From Lutibacter oceani (GTDB lineage Bacteria; Bacteroidota; Bacteroidia; Flavobacteriales; Flavobacteriaceae), in contig NZ_QTTQ01000009.1 of NCBI RefSeq assembly GCF_003384935.1, forward strand, positions 372,001 to 436,000: a stretch of 64,000 nt of DNA, given 5' to 3'. This document shows, piece after piece, positions 1 to 8,344 of this stretch (position 1 is the first letter of the stretch; each line of letters opens with the position of its first letter). The notes under the pieces were generated by a model that made no database searches, was not told where the DNA came from, and worked only from the letters and a program-made list of their open reading frames with translations. Position numbers and translations under genes: made by a program.

Positions 1-74
1 ATTATTTTATTGGTAGAAGATTCTATACTATCTATTATCACTTTACAGTGGCCACTTGCTCCATATAAATACAT
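1..74 (-). CDS. PglD-type sugar O/N-acetyltransferase, N-terminal fragment
   Basis: Only the first 24 codons lie in the window; the gene runs off the left edge. The translation begins MYLYGASGHCKVIIDSIES, which matches the N-terminal nucleotide-sugar-binding (PglD_N) fold of PglD/NeuD-type acetyltransferases (usual form YGASGHGKVIID). It starts two bases after the stop of the PglC-like transferase, so the two are translationally linked. PglC and PglD act on the same sugar class (UDP-2,4-diamino sugars or their relatives), which supports the call. The hexapeptide-repeat domain is not visible. The normally conserved second Gly of GHGK is Cys here. Confidence 0.75.
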   Translation of the reverse strand, partial: MYLYGASGHCKVIIDSIESSTNKI

Positions 75-76
75 AC

Positions 77-682
77 CTAATTATTTCCTTTAAATCTATT
101 CATTACAATAGTTGAGCCTGCATAAATCCCATCAGAATTTAATACTTTTTTTATTGTTTTAATAATAATTTGAACATCTAATTTAAAACTTAAATTTTCA
201 ACATACCAAACATCGTATTCAAATTTTTGTTGCCAACTTATAGCATTTCGCCCATTTACTTGCGCCCAACCTGTAATTCCAGGGCGTACTAAATGCCTTT
301 TTTTCTGCTCACTATTATACAAAGGTAAATACTCCGGCAACAATGGTCTTGGACCTATTAAACTCATATTACCAATCAATACGTTTATCAATTGTGGAAT
401 TTCATCTAAAGAAGTTTTTCTAACAAAATTCCCAACTTTGGTAAGTCGTACTGCATCATTTAATAAATTGCCATTTACATCCTTCTTATCATTCATTGTT
501 TTAAACTTAATAATTGTAAACAATTTCCCATTTTTACCTGGGCGTTTTTGAAAAAAGAAAGGTTTTCCACTATTAGCAATTGTTAATAGTAATATAAAAA
601 CCAGTAAAACAGGTGATAGCACTATCAATCCAATTAAGGAAAGTAAAAAGTCAATGGCTCTTTTGAATATTTTTTTGTACAA
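77..682 (-). CDS. PglC-like undecaprenyl-phosphate sugar-1-phosphate transferase
   Basis: This 201-residue protein would start glycan assembly by moving a sugar-1-phosphate from a UDP-sugar to undecaprenyl phosphate at the inner membrane. It has the compact single-domain layout of PglC rather than the long WcaJ/WbaP form. One hydrophobic segment (about residues 11-36) would form the re-entrant membrane helix. The family signature follows: FKTMND near 60-65, the catalytic Asp-Glu dyad at 93-94 (SLDEIPQ), GPRP at 110-113 and RPGITGWAQVNGRN at 133-146. It is the penultimate visible gene of the polysaccharide operon and is followed at once by a PglD-like gene, which suggests an N-acetylated diamino-sugar as first sugar. 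The exact substrate cannot be read from sequence. Confidence 0.9.
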   Translation of the reverse strand: MYKKIFKRAIDFLLSLIGLIVLSPVLLVFILLLTIANSGKPFFFQKRPGKNGKLFTIIKFKTMNDKKDVNGNLLNDAVRLTKVGNFVRKTSLDEIPQLINVLIGNMSLIGPRPLLPEYLPLYNSEQKKRHLVRPGITGWAQVNGRNAISWQQKFEYDVWYVENLSFKLDVQIIIKTIKKVLNSDGIYAGSTIVMNRFKGNN

Positions 683-795
683 TTTTTTCGTGGTTTATTA
701 ATGCTAAAGTGAAGACAAATATAATATAAATTGAATGATGATTTGGCTTTAAAATCATTTTACATAATGCTATCTGGCATACCTGTTGAAATGTT

Positions 796-1018
796 TACAC
801 ACCCTATTCACTCTCAAGAGGGGAATTTTTAACCGTACTTTCAACTCTTTTCTTAAAAGACATCAAGATTTATTTTTAGCTTTTAATCTATAATAAATTC
901 ATTTTAATTTTCAGTTCCCATCTTGAGTGAGATTGGGAGTGTGTTTCACCTTTTACTTCAGAATAAATTCATACAAATTTTTAGCTCCCCTCTTGAGAGG
1001 GGTTAGGGGTGTGTTTTT
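796..1018. repeat. G/C-rich hairpin repeat block, copy A
   Basis: The block contains three hairpin motifs: CACACCC with CTCTCAAGAGGGG (about 797-825), a decayed CCCATCTTGAGTGAGATTGGG form (about 917-938, split here only for description) and CCCCTCTTGAGAGGGG followed by TTAGGGGTGTG (987-1013). AT-rich text lies between them (TTTTTAACCGTACTTTCAAC, then TCTATAATAAATTCATT). The same order recurs at 1396-1733 as one and a half copies. Its end encodes the last ten codons of the DUF559 gene. Gene-free stretch 683-980 holds only this repeat. Confidence 0.85.
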
Positions 1019-1385
1019 CAAACTCACTGATATAAAACTCAATAGCACGTAAAACATTTTCCATATCTTTTAAAACTTGTTCGTCACTAAAACGCAAAAC
1101 AGTTATCCCAAATTTATTTAATTGTTTTTCTTTCTTTACATCTTTTTGATGTACCTCTAAAAACTCGTGTGAATAACCATCTAACTCAATTCCTAATAAT
1201 AGCTCAACACAAAAAAAATCTAGAATATAATTATCAATTGGCTTTTGCCTGTGAAAATCATACCCATAAAATTGTTTTCCTTTTAACTTTCCCCAAAGTA
1301 TAATTTCTGACTTTGTTGAATTGTTTCGAAGTTCTCGTGCCAGTAATTTTAATTTTGGGTTGTATGGAATTATTTTTCTTTTCAT
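981..1385 (-). CDS. Free-standing DUF559 (Vsr-like) endonuclease-domain protein
   Basis: This 134-residue protein is a DUF559 family member, a predicted PD-(D/E)xK nuclease related to Vsr very-short-patch endonucleases. Visible family landmarks are TKSEIILW (24-31) with Glu26, YILDFFC (53-59) with Asp56, the GIELDG strand (65-70) with Glu67 and Asp69, His73, and GITVLRFSDEQVL (93-105). The last residues (HTPNPSQEGS) are encoded by a hairpin repeat, and an inverted 28/29-identical copy of that repeat sits just upstream of the start at 1398-1426. It has no link to glycan synthesis although it sits in the operon. It aligns well with the nuclease domain inserted in MetH at 60507-60923. Activity and target are unknown. 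Confidence 0.85.
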   Translation of the reverse strand: MKRKIIPYNPKLKLLARELRNNSTKSEIILWGKLKGKQFYGYDFHRQKPIDNYILDFFCVELLLGIELDGYSHEFLEVHQKDVKKEKQLNKFGITVLRFSDEQVLKDMENVLRAIEFYISEFEKHTPNPSQEGS

Positions 1386-1395
1386 AACATTAATT

Positions 1396-1733
1396 TACAC
1401 ACCCCTAACCCCTCTCAAGAGGGGAATTTTTAACCGTACTTTTAACTTCCCAATAAAAGGGATTTAGAATCTATTTTTAACTTTTAATCTATAATAAATT
1501 CATTACAATTTTTCAGTTCCCCCTCTCAAGAAGGGAATTTTTAACCGTACTTTTAACTTCCCAATAAAAGGGATCTAGAATCTATTTTTAGCTATTACTC
1601 TATAATAAATTCATTTTAATTTTCAGTTCCCATCTTGAGTGAGATTGGGAGTGTGTTTCACCTTTTACTTCAGAATAAATTCATACAAATTTTTAGCTCC
1701 CCTCTTGAGAGGGGGTTAGGGGGTGTGTTTTTC
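1396..1733. repeat. G/C-rich hairpin repeat block, copies B1 and B2
   Basis: This fills the gene-free stretch 1386-1715 and runs into the 3' end of the next gene. B1 starts at 1396 with CACACCCCTAA and CCCCTCTCAAGAGGGG. B2 starts near 1517 and repeats the same spacer words (TTTTTAACCGTACTTTTAAC, CCCAATAAAAGGGAT, TCTATAATAAATTCATT). It ends at 1698-1727 with CCCCTCTTGAGAGGGG and GTTAGGGGGTGTG. Together with block A it gives three tandem-related copies around the DUF559 gene. Confidence 0.85.
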
Positions 1734-2906
1734 TAATTCTTTATACTCCTCTAATATCGCTTCCCAAACCAACTTTTGTTCATACCTATTCTCAATCATC
1801 TTTCTTGCATTGGATTTTGCTAAATTAAAATTATCTTTTTCAACTAAACAATTCCTCATTTCTTTTTCTAGGGCTGTTGTATTTTTTACAGGAACAATCC
1901 AACCATTTTTACCTTCAATTATAATTTCATTACAACCATTTATATCGGTAACAATACTTGGCAATTCCATTGCTCCTGCCTGCAGAACCACGTTTGGAAA
2001 ACCCTCTCTATAACTTGGAAAGACCAACATGTTTGAAATTGCAAAATACGGACGTACATCTTGTTGATAACCAACTGAAATAATAGTTGGGTCATTTTCT
2101 ATACAATGGATGGTTTCTTTTTTTAATGGATCTAAGTCTTGTTCAAATGGGCCTACTAGCAGGAGTTTACAGCTATAGTTTAACACACCCCTTGCCCCTC
2201 TCAAGAGGGGATTTGATTGTAACTGTTTAAATGCTGCAACCAATTCGTTGATGCCCTTATCACCTACTATACGCCCTACAAAAATAAAAACAAAATCGTT
2301 TTTCTGGATTCCCAATTGTTCCTTTAAGGTATCTTTATCTTTAGTTGAAAACAATTGAGGATTAAAATAGGCTGTATTAATTCCGTTTGAACTTCCATTT
2401 GCAAGCACTTTTAATTTTGAAGTTTTTGCAAAGTTGTTATTGATAATAATTTCTTTTAAACCCTTTGAATTTGGATACACCTTAGTTGCACATGTGTAAG
2501 TTAATTTTTCAACAAAATTCAATAGTTTTCTTTTAAAACCCGTTGCTTCTAACAAAGGCATTCCAGCAACGGTATGCAACCTGTTTGGCACGTTTGCTAA
2601 TGTAGCCGCCAACATACCAATAATTCCAGCTTTTGGTGTATGAGTATGTACTATAAAAGGCTGTTCTTTTTTAAAAAATCTAACTAATTTAAATAAGGCA
2701 ATTATATCTTTAAAAGGGGTGATTTTTCGTGTCATTTCAACAGGAAAAACCTCCACATTCTCTTGCTTTCCATATGCAATTAACCTTTTTTCATCCGCTG
2801 AAACTGCAATAACCCGGTAATAGGATTTCATAAAACCCAATTGCCCTTCCAATAGTTTTTCTAATGAAATTGGTACGGTGGTTATTCTAACTAGTTTCTT
2901 TTTCAT
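1716..2906 (-). CDS. Family 4 glycosyltransferase with in-frame repeat insert
   Basis: This 396-residue GT-B fold enzyme resembles PglA/CapM-type glycosyltransferases that add the second sugar to a lipid-linked acceptor. It has HTHTPKAGIIGMLAA (about residue 88) in the N-terminal domain, FVGRIVGDKGI opening the donor domain, and YREGFPNVVLQAGAMELP as the donor-binding E-x7-E-like motif. Residues 232-242 (NPLLRGARGVL) are encoded by a solo hairpin repeat, which splits the usual run from AFKQLQ into YSCKLLLVG. The last residues (EKHTP) are also repeat-derived. The open frame is intact, so both additions seem tolerated. It overlaps the upstream membrane gene by 20 bases. The sugar specificity is unknown. 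Confidence 0.85.
   Translation of the reverse strand: MKKKLVRITTVPISLEKLLEGQLGFMKSYYRVIAVSADEKRLIAYGKQENVEVFPVEMTRKITPFKDIIALFKLVRFFKKEQPFIVHTHTPKAGIIGMLAATLANVPNRLHTVAGMPLLEATGFKRKLLNFVEKLTYTCATKVYPNSKGLKEIIINNNFAKTSKLKVLANGSSNGINTAYFNPQLFSTKDKDTLKEQLGIQKNDFVFIFVGRIVGDKGINELVAAFKQLQSNPLLRGARGVLNYSCKLLLVGPFEQDLDPLKKETIHCIENDPTIISVGYQQDVRPYFAISNMLVFPSYREGFPNVVLQAGAMELPSIVTDINGCNEIIIEGKNGWIVPVKNTTALEKEMRNCLVEKDNFNLAKSNARKMIENRYEQKLVWEAILEEYKELEKHTP
2181..2213. repeat. Solo hairpin repeat inside a glycosyltransferase gene
   Basis: On the plus strand it reads ACACACCCCTTG followed by CCCCTCTCAAGAGGGG, the same core as the copies around the DUF559 gene. On the coding strand it is stop-free and gives NPLLRGARGVL. 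It lies at a predicted surface loop between a helix and the next beta strand of the donor domain. Confidence 0.85.
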
Positions 2907-4044
2907 TATTTTTTATTGAATTCATATACGTTATAAAAAAATAAAATAGATACGGCAAAAACATAATTCGCATTCTATTTCCTAAGCCTAAATTATATAA
3001 ATAAGAGCCAAATAAAACAATTAATAATATACTTGCTATTAAGGCAAATTTTTGGTCTATTCTAATCCTTTTAAATTTAAACTTCGCTTTTAAGATATAA
3101 ATTATCAGCCCTATAAATACAATTACAATATATATATTTTCAATAGCTGCCATCCATTGAAACATATTTTTAATGTTATATAAAAATGGTAATGGCATAA
3201 AAAGCAAATAGGCTATTCGTGTAAAAATATTGGTGTTTAGTAAATCTATTTTAGAATTACCGTTGGTTTCAGAATAATTTACAAGCATTGCAAAAACATC
3301 CTGAAAACTATTTATTTCAACTATTTTTATGTTTAAAAAATAAATTAAAAATAATGGAAATAAAACTAGCACCCCTAAAGTAGCACCAAAAAGTAATCTT
3401 CTTTTTATTGCCTTACTAATTTCAGCATCTAATAAAACAACTACTAAAAGTGCTAATAGTACTACAAAAAATACATGGGGTCTAATTAAAAAAATAAGCA
3501 TTAAACTTCCTATTAAAATCCAATCAAACGTTTTTGTTTTTATTTTTTTTAACAACAGCACCATCAGTGTAAAAAGCAATGCCTCTTTACCTAAAAACGA
3601 AGTCCAAAAATGTGTAGAAGGAATTATAAAAAACAGCATTAGAAAAAAGGATCCCTTATTTAATTTTTTAAAATCTATCAATTTAAAATATGCTAAAAAG
3701 CCTTTATAACTTAGTGTAGCAAAAACTAAAAACAACACTTCAAAACTAATTTTTAATTTTACCAAGGGATAAATTAGAAAGGAAATAATATACCCTCCCA
3801 CTTTAAAAAGACTCAACCAATCAGGAGCCTCAACAGCAGCAGTATAATATTTTACTGGATCGTTATTTGGAAATTTATCCAACAACAATAAAAAAGCAAT
3901 GGTTGCTCCAAAATGAGCAATACATACTAAAATTGTAAAGGTTTTTAAAATAACTGAATCAGCATTTTTAACAGTTAAAACCAAACTATTTAACACAAAA
4001 TAGGCAATTCCCAAAATGATTAAAATATTAAGTATTGTTGCCAT
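2887..4044 (-). CDS. Polytopic membrane protein, putative Wzy-like polysaccharide polymerase
   Basis: This 385-residue protein has roughly nine to eleven hydrophobic segments spread along its length and few soluble loops. The context (flippase just upstream, glycosyltransferases on both sides) and size fit a Wzy-type polymerase that joins repeat units at the periplasmic face. Polymerases are poorly conserved and I see no diagnostic motif, only a larger loop around residues 230-260 (SYSETNGNSKID region) and basic residues such as RPH near 186. The start codon overlaps the stop of the flippase by one base (TAATG), showing tight coupling. A second polymerase candidate lies at 7262-8344. Confidence 0.6.
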   Translation of the reverse strand: MATILNILIILGIAYFVLNSLVLTVKNADSVILKTFTILVCIAHFGATIAFLLLLDKFPNNDPVKYYTAAVEAPDWLSLFKVGGYIISFLIYPLVKLKISFEVLFLVFATLSYKGFLAYFKLIDFKKLNKGSFFLMLFFIIPSTHFWTSFLGKEALLFTLMVLLLKKIKTKTFDWILIGSLMLIFLIRPHVFFVVLLALLVVVLLDAEISKAIKRRLLFGATLGVLVLFPLFLIYFLNIKIVEINSFQDVFAMLVNYSETNGNSKIDLLNTNIFTRIAYLLFMPLPFLYNIKNMFQWMAAIENIYIVIVFIGLIIYILKAKFKFKRIRIDQKFALIASILLIVLFGSYLYNLGLGNRMRIMFLPYLFYFFITYMNSIKNNEKETS

Positions 4045-5297
4045 TATTTTTGAATTAACCCGGTTTCAGCATTATTTTTTTTAAACAAAACATACGACAA
4101 TAATGCATACAATCCTCTTGCTGCAATTAAAAATACTGCGCCTCCCAAATAGGTGTATTTTATTATTAAAAAAACACCAATAATTAAACCTGTTAGGGTA
4201 GCAAAAACAGTAATTACACCAACTACTTTATCTTTTCCAAATACCAGTAAACCATTAACACTGTAAGAAGAAATAATTGCCATAAGTAACGGTGTAGGAC
4301 TTAGCAATTTAATAATAAAAACAACCTGTTCTAATGCATATGCGTTTTCAAGTTTCAGCCAAGGCTTTATTAAAAAATCGGCACTAAAATACATAGCTAC
4401 AGCTAGTATAAAGCCAACGCTAATCAATACCTTGAATGCCAATTTCATCGCACTTGTATTTCTATTAACCATTGGGTAAAAAACTTTGGTTAAAATAGCA
4501 TTGATAGTTGAAAAAGCATTTGAAAATTTCACTCCTAATTGCATAAAACTCACATGCGTTGGAATACTAAAAAACCCAACCAGCAACATGGCAATATTTG
4601 AAAGTACAGAAGGAACCAACAAGTTTATAAATGAACTGAAATTAGCAACCATATATTTACGCACTTTTTTAAATGGCAAGATCTTAATTGTAAGTTGATA
4701 CTCATTTAAAACATAGGTAAAACTTATAAAACCAGCAATTAACATGCCTATGGCTTCAAATAAAATAATATATACAAAGTCTTTAGGCTGCCTTATAAAC
4801 AATATTACTAAAAGAACGTAAATTAATGTAGCAACTAAGTTTATAGCTGGTAAAAACTTCATTTTTTCCATTCCTAAAAAAAACCAGCGTAATGAAAACA
4901 AATCGCTGATTAGTAAAAATGAAGCAAATAAATACACTAATTTATACGATGAAAATTTAGGCACAAACAGGATTAATAAAAGCATTACAATTAACAGCAA
5001 GCCTGTTAAATAGAGCTTCACCGAAAAGACCTCGTTAAAAATTACATCTATCGTTTTTTGGTTGTCGGTAGCTTTTTTTGCCAAGTCTCTTACAGCTACT
5101 AAATTAAAACCATAATTGGTAATATTCATAAAAAAAAACAGCAAAGCCAATGCAAAAGCATACACCCCATAATTTTGTAAGCCCACCTTTAAAATTAAAT
5201 AAGGTATTAACCAAATAGCAATTGCTAAGTCAATTGCTTTTACAGAAAACAATGAAAGGGTGTTTTCAAAAAAGTGGTATAGTTTGTTGGCTTTCAA
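4044..5297 (-). CDS. Wzx-like oligosaccharide flippase (MOP superfamily)
   Basis: This 417-residue, twelve-segment membrane protein belongs to the polysaccharide biosynthesis (PST/Wzx) branch of the MOP exporter superfamily. The N-terminal pattern NTLSLFSVKAIDLAIAIWLI and the NYGFNLVAVRDLAKK motif near residue 60 are typical. It should move undecaprenyl-linked repeat units to the periplasmic face. It sits three bases after the stop of a GT4 gene and overlaps the polymerase candidate by one base. A second, more distant Wzx lies at 21192-22634, which is unusual for one locus. Confidence 0.85.
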   Translation of the reverse strand: MKANKLYHFFENTLSLFSVKAIDLAIAIWLIPYLILKVGLQNYGVYAFALALLFFFMNITNYGFNLVAVRDLAKKATDNQKTIDVIFNEVFSVKLYLTGLLLIVMLLLILFVPKFSSYKLVYLFASFLLISDLFSLRWFFLGMEKMKFLPAINLVATLIYVLLVILFIRQPKDFVYIILFEAIGMLIAGFISFTYVLNEYQLTIKILPFKKVRKYMVANFSSFINLLVPSVLSNIAMLLVGFFSIPTHVSFMQLGVKFSNAFSTINAILTKVFYPMVNRNTSAMKLAFKVLISVGFILAVAMYFSADFLIKPWLKLENAYALEQVVFIIKLLSPTPLLMAIISSYSVNGLLVFGKDKVVGVITVFATLTGLIIGVFLIIKYTYLGGAVFLIAARGLYALLSYVLFKKNNAETGLIQK

Positions 5298-5300
5298 GTT

Positions 5301-6380
5301 TTAAGTTATTGTTTTATAAAATCCTATATGCTTTTCAACCATCATTTGAATATCATATTTTTTTGAACGCTCTAAACAAGCATTTGCAACTTCGTTATAA
5401 TAATTCTCATCATTAAGCAACTTCATAATCTGTTTTGCTAAAGATTGTGCATCACCAACCGAGAATAATAAACCTGCTCCTTTTACAACATCTGTTAAGC
5501 CCGGTGCATCTGAAGCTATAAAAGGTTTTCCTGAGGCCATGCCTTCAATACTTGAAAGTGATAATCCTTCATGGTAAGATGACAAAATTATTATGTCAGC
5601 TGTTTTTAAAAGCTGTGGCACATCCATTCTTATCCCTAAAAATTGTACCCTGGATGTTAATTGTAACTTTTTTACCAAAGCTTCACATTCAGGTTTTAAC
5701 TCCCCTTCACCAACCAACAATAGCTTAATATAGTTTGGTAGTTCTGTTAAACTTTTAATCAATGTAGCTTGATCTTTTTGTTCTGTAAAACTTGATACTT
5801 GAATTAAAATTTTATCATGTTCTGTAAAAAATATATTTTTAGGATTTGGGTTTACATTTTTATAATTTTTAAGGTTTATACCATTATTTATTAATTTAAA
5901 TTTTGAAGGTTTAAAATTTAAATGGCTTCTTAAATTTAAATCAACTTCCTTAGAGATGGTAACTATTTTTGTATACCTTTTATAAATAAATTTATCTACT
6001 AACCTAAAAATTGCTGAACTTCGGCGTGTATTTGTTGTATTGTGCTCAGTATAAATTATTTTAGGTTTTTTAAGGTTAAGCATACTTGCAAATGCCACCC
6101 AATATAATGCTGGAAATAAATGCACATGAATTACGTCGTATTTTTTAAAGTAAGGTATAATTTTAAAAATAAGGAAAGGGTTATAAATACTTTTATTTGT
6201 TAAACTATATATTTTACAGCATTGTTGCTTTTTTAACGTTTTTAAAAAAGGATAATTTGCTCCATCAAGTACTAACAAGTCCATGGCTATTCCTTTTTTA
6301 TTATATAAAGGCAAGGTTTCCAACACTAATTTTTCGGCACCGCCCGTATTTAAACTGTTTATTACTTGAAGTACTTTCAT
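5301..6380 (-). CDS. Family 4 glycosyltransferase
   Basis: The 359-residue protein has the GT-B layout: an N-terminal Rossmann domain beginning MKVLQVINSLNTGGAEKLVL (the GGAE loop is common in this family), YTEHNTTNTRR near 130, and a donor domain with LLVGEGELKPE and SSYHEGLSLSSIEGMASGKP, which carries the conserved E-x7-E motif. It presumably transfers a hexose or deoxyhexose to the growing lipid-linked unit at the cytoplasmic face. It overlaps the upstream GT2 by four bases (ATGA), so it is part of one message. Confidence 0.85.
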   Translation of the reverse strand: MKVLQVINSLNTGGAEKLVLETLPLYNKKGIAMDLLVLDGANYPFLKTLKKQQCCKIYSLTNKSIYNPFLIFKIIPYFKKYDVIHVHLFPALYWVAFASMLNLKKPKIIYTEHNTTNTRRSSAIFRLVDKFIYKRYTKIVTISKEVDLNLRSHLNFKPSKFKLINNGINLKNYKNVNPNPKNIFFTEHDKILIQVSSFTEQKDQATLIKSLTELPNYIKLLLVGEGELKPECEALVKKLQLTSRVQFLGIRMDVPQLLKTADIIILSSYHEGLSLSSIEGMASGKPFIASDAPGLTDVVKGAGLLFSVGDAQSLAKQIMKLLNDENYYNEVANACLERSKKYDIQMMVEKHIGFYKTIT

Positions 6381-7261
6381 TTTTTACTTTTAAAAACAAT
6401 GTATAAATGAAACAAAAATCCTAAAGGTAAACACAAAAAGGTAAGTACTTTTTTTGGGTTGTTTTTAAAAAATTTATAATCTCCTATAAACAATGTGGAT
6501 GATATAAAATGTAACGTTTTTTTAATTTTAGTTCTGAAATCATGTACATACTTTAACTCTACTGTTCTTGCATAACGGAACCCTTTAGGGTTTAATTTGT
6601 ATTGTTTTAAAATAGTATTGGATGAACCACCTGGTAAATATTCTACCACACATAACGCTTGGTTTAAACAGACCAATTGATACTCTTGATCTATCATTAA
6701 ATACAAGATTCCTAATGGCACAAAACGCTCTCCATTAAAAATTGGATATTTTGGATATTTTTTAACCACATCAGTTCTTAACACTAATTTTTTATCTCCT
6801 TTAACCTTATACTTGTTATAAATATCAGAAAGTGAGCTAAACTCTATTTGTTTCGGAAACTGTTTCCCAACAATTTCACCATTTTTAAACACATCCAACC
6901 CAACAATACCAGCAATTTTTTCTTTATTTAAAACAGATTTCCACTTATTTAAAATAAGTTCAATAGCATTGTTTGGCATATAATCATCTGAATCTATACA
7001 AACATTCAATTCAGTTTTAATTAAAGCATACGCTGTATTATGTGCTCCATGCATTCCTTGGTTTTCTTGAAAAACGTACTGTATTGCTATTTTACCTTCT
7101 TTTATCCAAGATGCTACTAATTCTTTAGTAGTATCCGTAGAACCATCATCCACAACCAACCAACAAAAATCTGTTACAGTTTGATTTACCAAACTATTAT
7201 ATAATTGTGGCAAACAAAAGGCGCGGTTATATGTGGGTGTAAAAACAGTAATTTTTTTCAT
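6377..7261 (-). CDS. Family 2 glycosyltransferase
   Basis: This 294-residue GT-A enzyme opens with TVFTPTYNRAFCLPQLYNSL. It has the nucleotide-binding VVDDGSTD near residue 37 and the metal-binding CIDSDDY near 93, both hallmarks of GT2 inverting transferases. The QGMHGAHNTAY stretch is shared with a subgroup found in many flavobacterial capsule loci. A basic, hydrophobic C-terminal tail (about 260-290) may attach it to the membrane. It starts directly at the stop of the EpsG-like gene. Confidence 0.87.
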   Translation of the reverse strand: MKKITVFTPTYNRAFCLPQLYNSLVNQTVTDFCWLVVDDGSTDTTKELVASWIKEGKIAIQYVFQENQGMHGAHNTAYALIKTELNVCIDSDDYMPNNAIELILNKWKSVLNKEKIAGIVGLDVFKNGEIVGKQFPKQIEFSSLSDIYNKYKVKGDKKLVLRTDVVKKYPKYPIFNGERFVPLGILYLMIDQEYQLVCLNQALCVVEYLPGGSSNTILKQYKLNPKGFRYARTVELKYVHDFRTKIKKTLHFISSTLFIGDYKFFKNNPKKVLTFLCLPLGFLFHLYIVFKSKK

Positions 7262-8344
7262 TTATAATGTCATATAATATGTAAATCCATAATAAATTAG
7301 CACCGTATATGCCAATACTTTTTGTTGCTTTACAAAAAAACGCTGTTTAAAAAATGGGTAAAAAATAATAATAGCCATTAAAAACCATGATAAATAGGCA
7401 AAACGGTTTGAAAAACTGGAACGGATTACCAAAATCCAAAAAGCATTTGCAGTTACATAAATATTAAATAACTGGTGGTACAATTTATCATCAAAATGCT
7501 TCTTAAAAATAAAATAATAGCCAACATACACAGCAGCTGCACTATACAATAAAAAATCCCATCGAAAACCCACTCTCGAAAATTGATCAGCAAACCGAGC
7601 ATCTGTCAAATAAGTTAATCGATCTCCTCCAAAACCCACAGATGCAAATAAGCTTTCCCAAAAACCTCCTAATGCTAATGACAAGGGAATTGCCAACAAC
7701 CAGCCAATTAAATAATGACGGGTGTTTGTATAAAACAATGTTAAAACGTAGGCAGCAATAGGAATAATAACACTTCCATGAATTAAATAAGCAATTAAAA
7801 AAACACCATATTTAAGGTACTTATTTTTAGTTAAAGAAAGTCCATAAATAACAAATGAAGTAGCAATTCCATTCCGAATGCCATTGGTGCCGTAAGCCCA
7901 AAAAGAAAAAGAAGCAATCAACATTAAAAAAATAAAATAGCGGTCAGTTCCAAACCATTTTTTTGCAGCACTATATAAAGGTATTACATACAGTATAGCA
8001 CAGAGTAAAAAAAAGTATTGGACAGTCATAATCCCACTGCAAAATTTCATAAACAACCGCCAAAAATAATCCTTGTTATTGGTTATTTCAGCTCCATTGG
8101 AGAATTCTCTAAAATATTTTGCATAAATACCCATATCACCAAAAACAAAACTGATAGGACGCAACCCCATATACAATGTAACCGCAAATAAAAACAACAA
8201 CGAAACATACTCTTTTTTTGAAGCACTTTGGATAACATACCCTTTAACTTGTAATTTCAAAAAAGTAATTAAAATTACGACCAGCAAGGCATTGTAAAAA
8301 AATGGCGTATAAAACGGAAGTGGTATTATGGAATTAAAAATCAT
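7262..8344 (-). CDS. EpsG-family membrane protein, putative polysaccharide polymerase
   Basis: The 360-residue protein has about ten membrane segments and fits the EpsG family of Wzy-like polymerases. The marks are LYMGLRPISFVFGDMGIYAKYF near residues 58-79 (the usual FRG..DTxxY-like region), SFWAYGTNGIRNGIATSF near 147-164 (the conserved R-N/Q-G/A motif) and ANAFWILVIRSSFSNRFAYLSWF near the end, with the conserved RxAxY/W pattern. It is a stronger polymerase candidate than 2887-4044. It overlaps the upstream acetyltransferase by four bases. Confidence 0.8.
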   Translation of the reverse strand: MIFNSIIPLPFYTPFFYNALLVVILITFLKLQVKGYVIQSASKKEYVSLLFLFAVTLYMGLRPISFVFGDMGIYAKYFREFSNGAEITNNKDYFWRLFMKFCSGIMTVQYFFLLCAILYVIPLYSAAKKWFGTDRYFIFLMLIASFSFWAYGTNGIRNGIATSFVIYGLSLTKNKYLKYGVFLIAYLIHGSVIIPIAAYVLTLFYTNTRHYLIGWLLAIPLSLALGGFWESLFASVGFGGDRLTYLTDARFADQFSRVGFRWDFLLYSAAAVYVGYYFIFKKHFDDKLYHQLFNIYVTANAFWILVIRSSFSNRFAYLSWFLMAIIIFYPFFKQRFFVKQQKVLAYTVLIYYGFTYYMTL

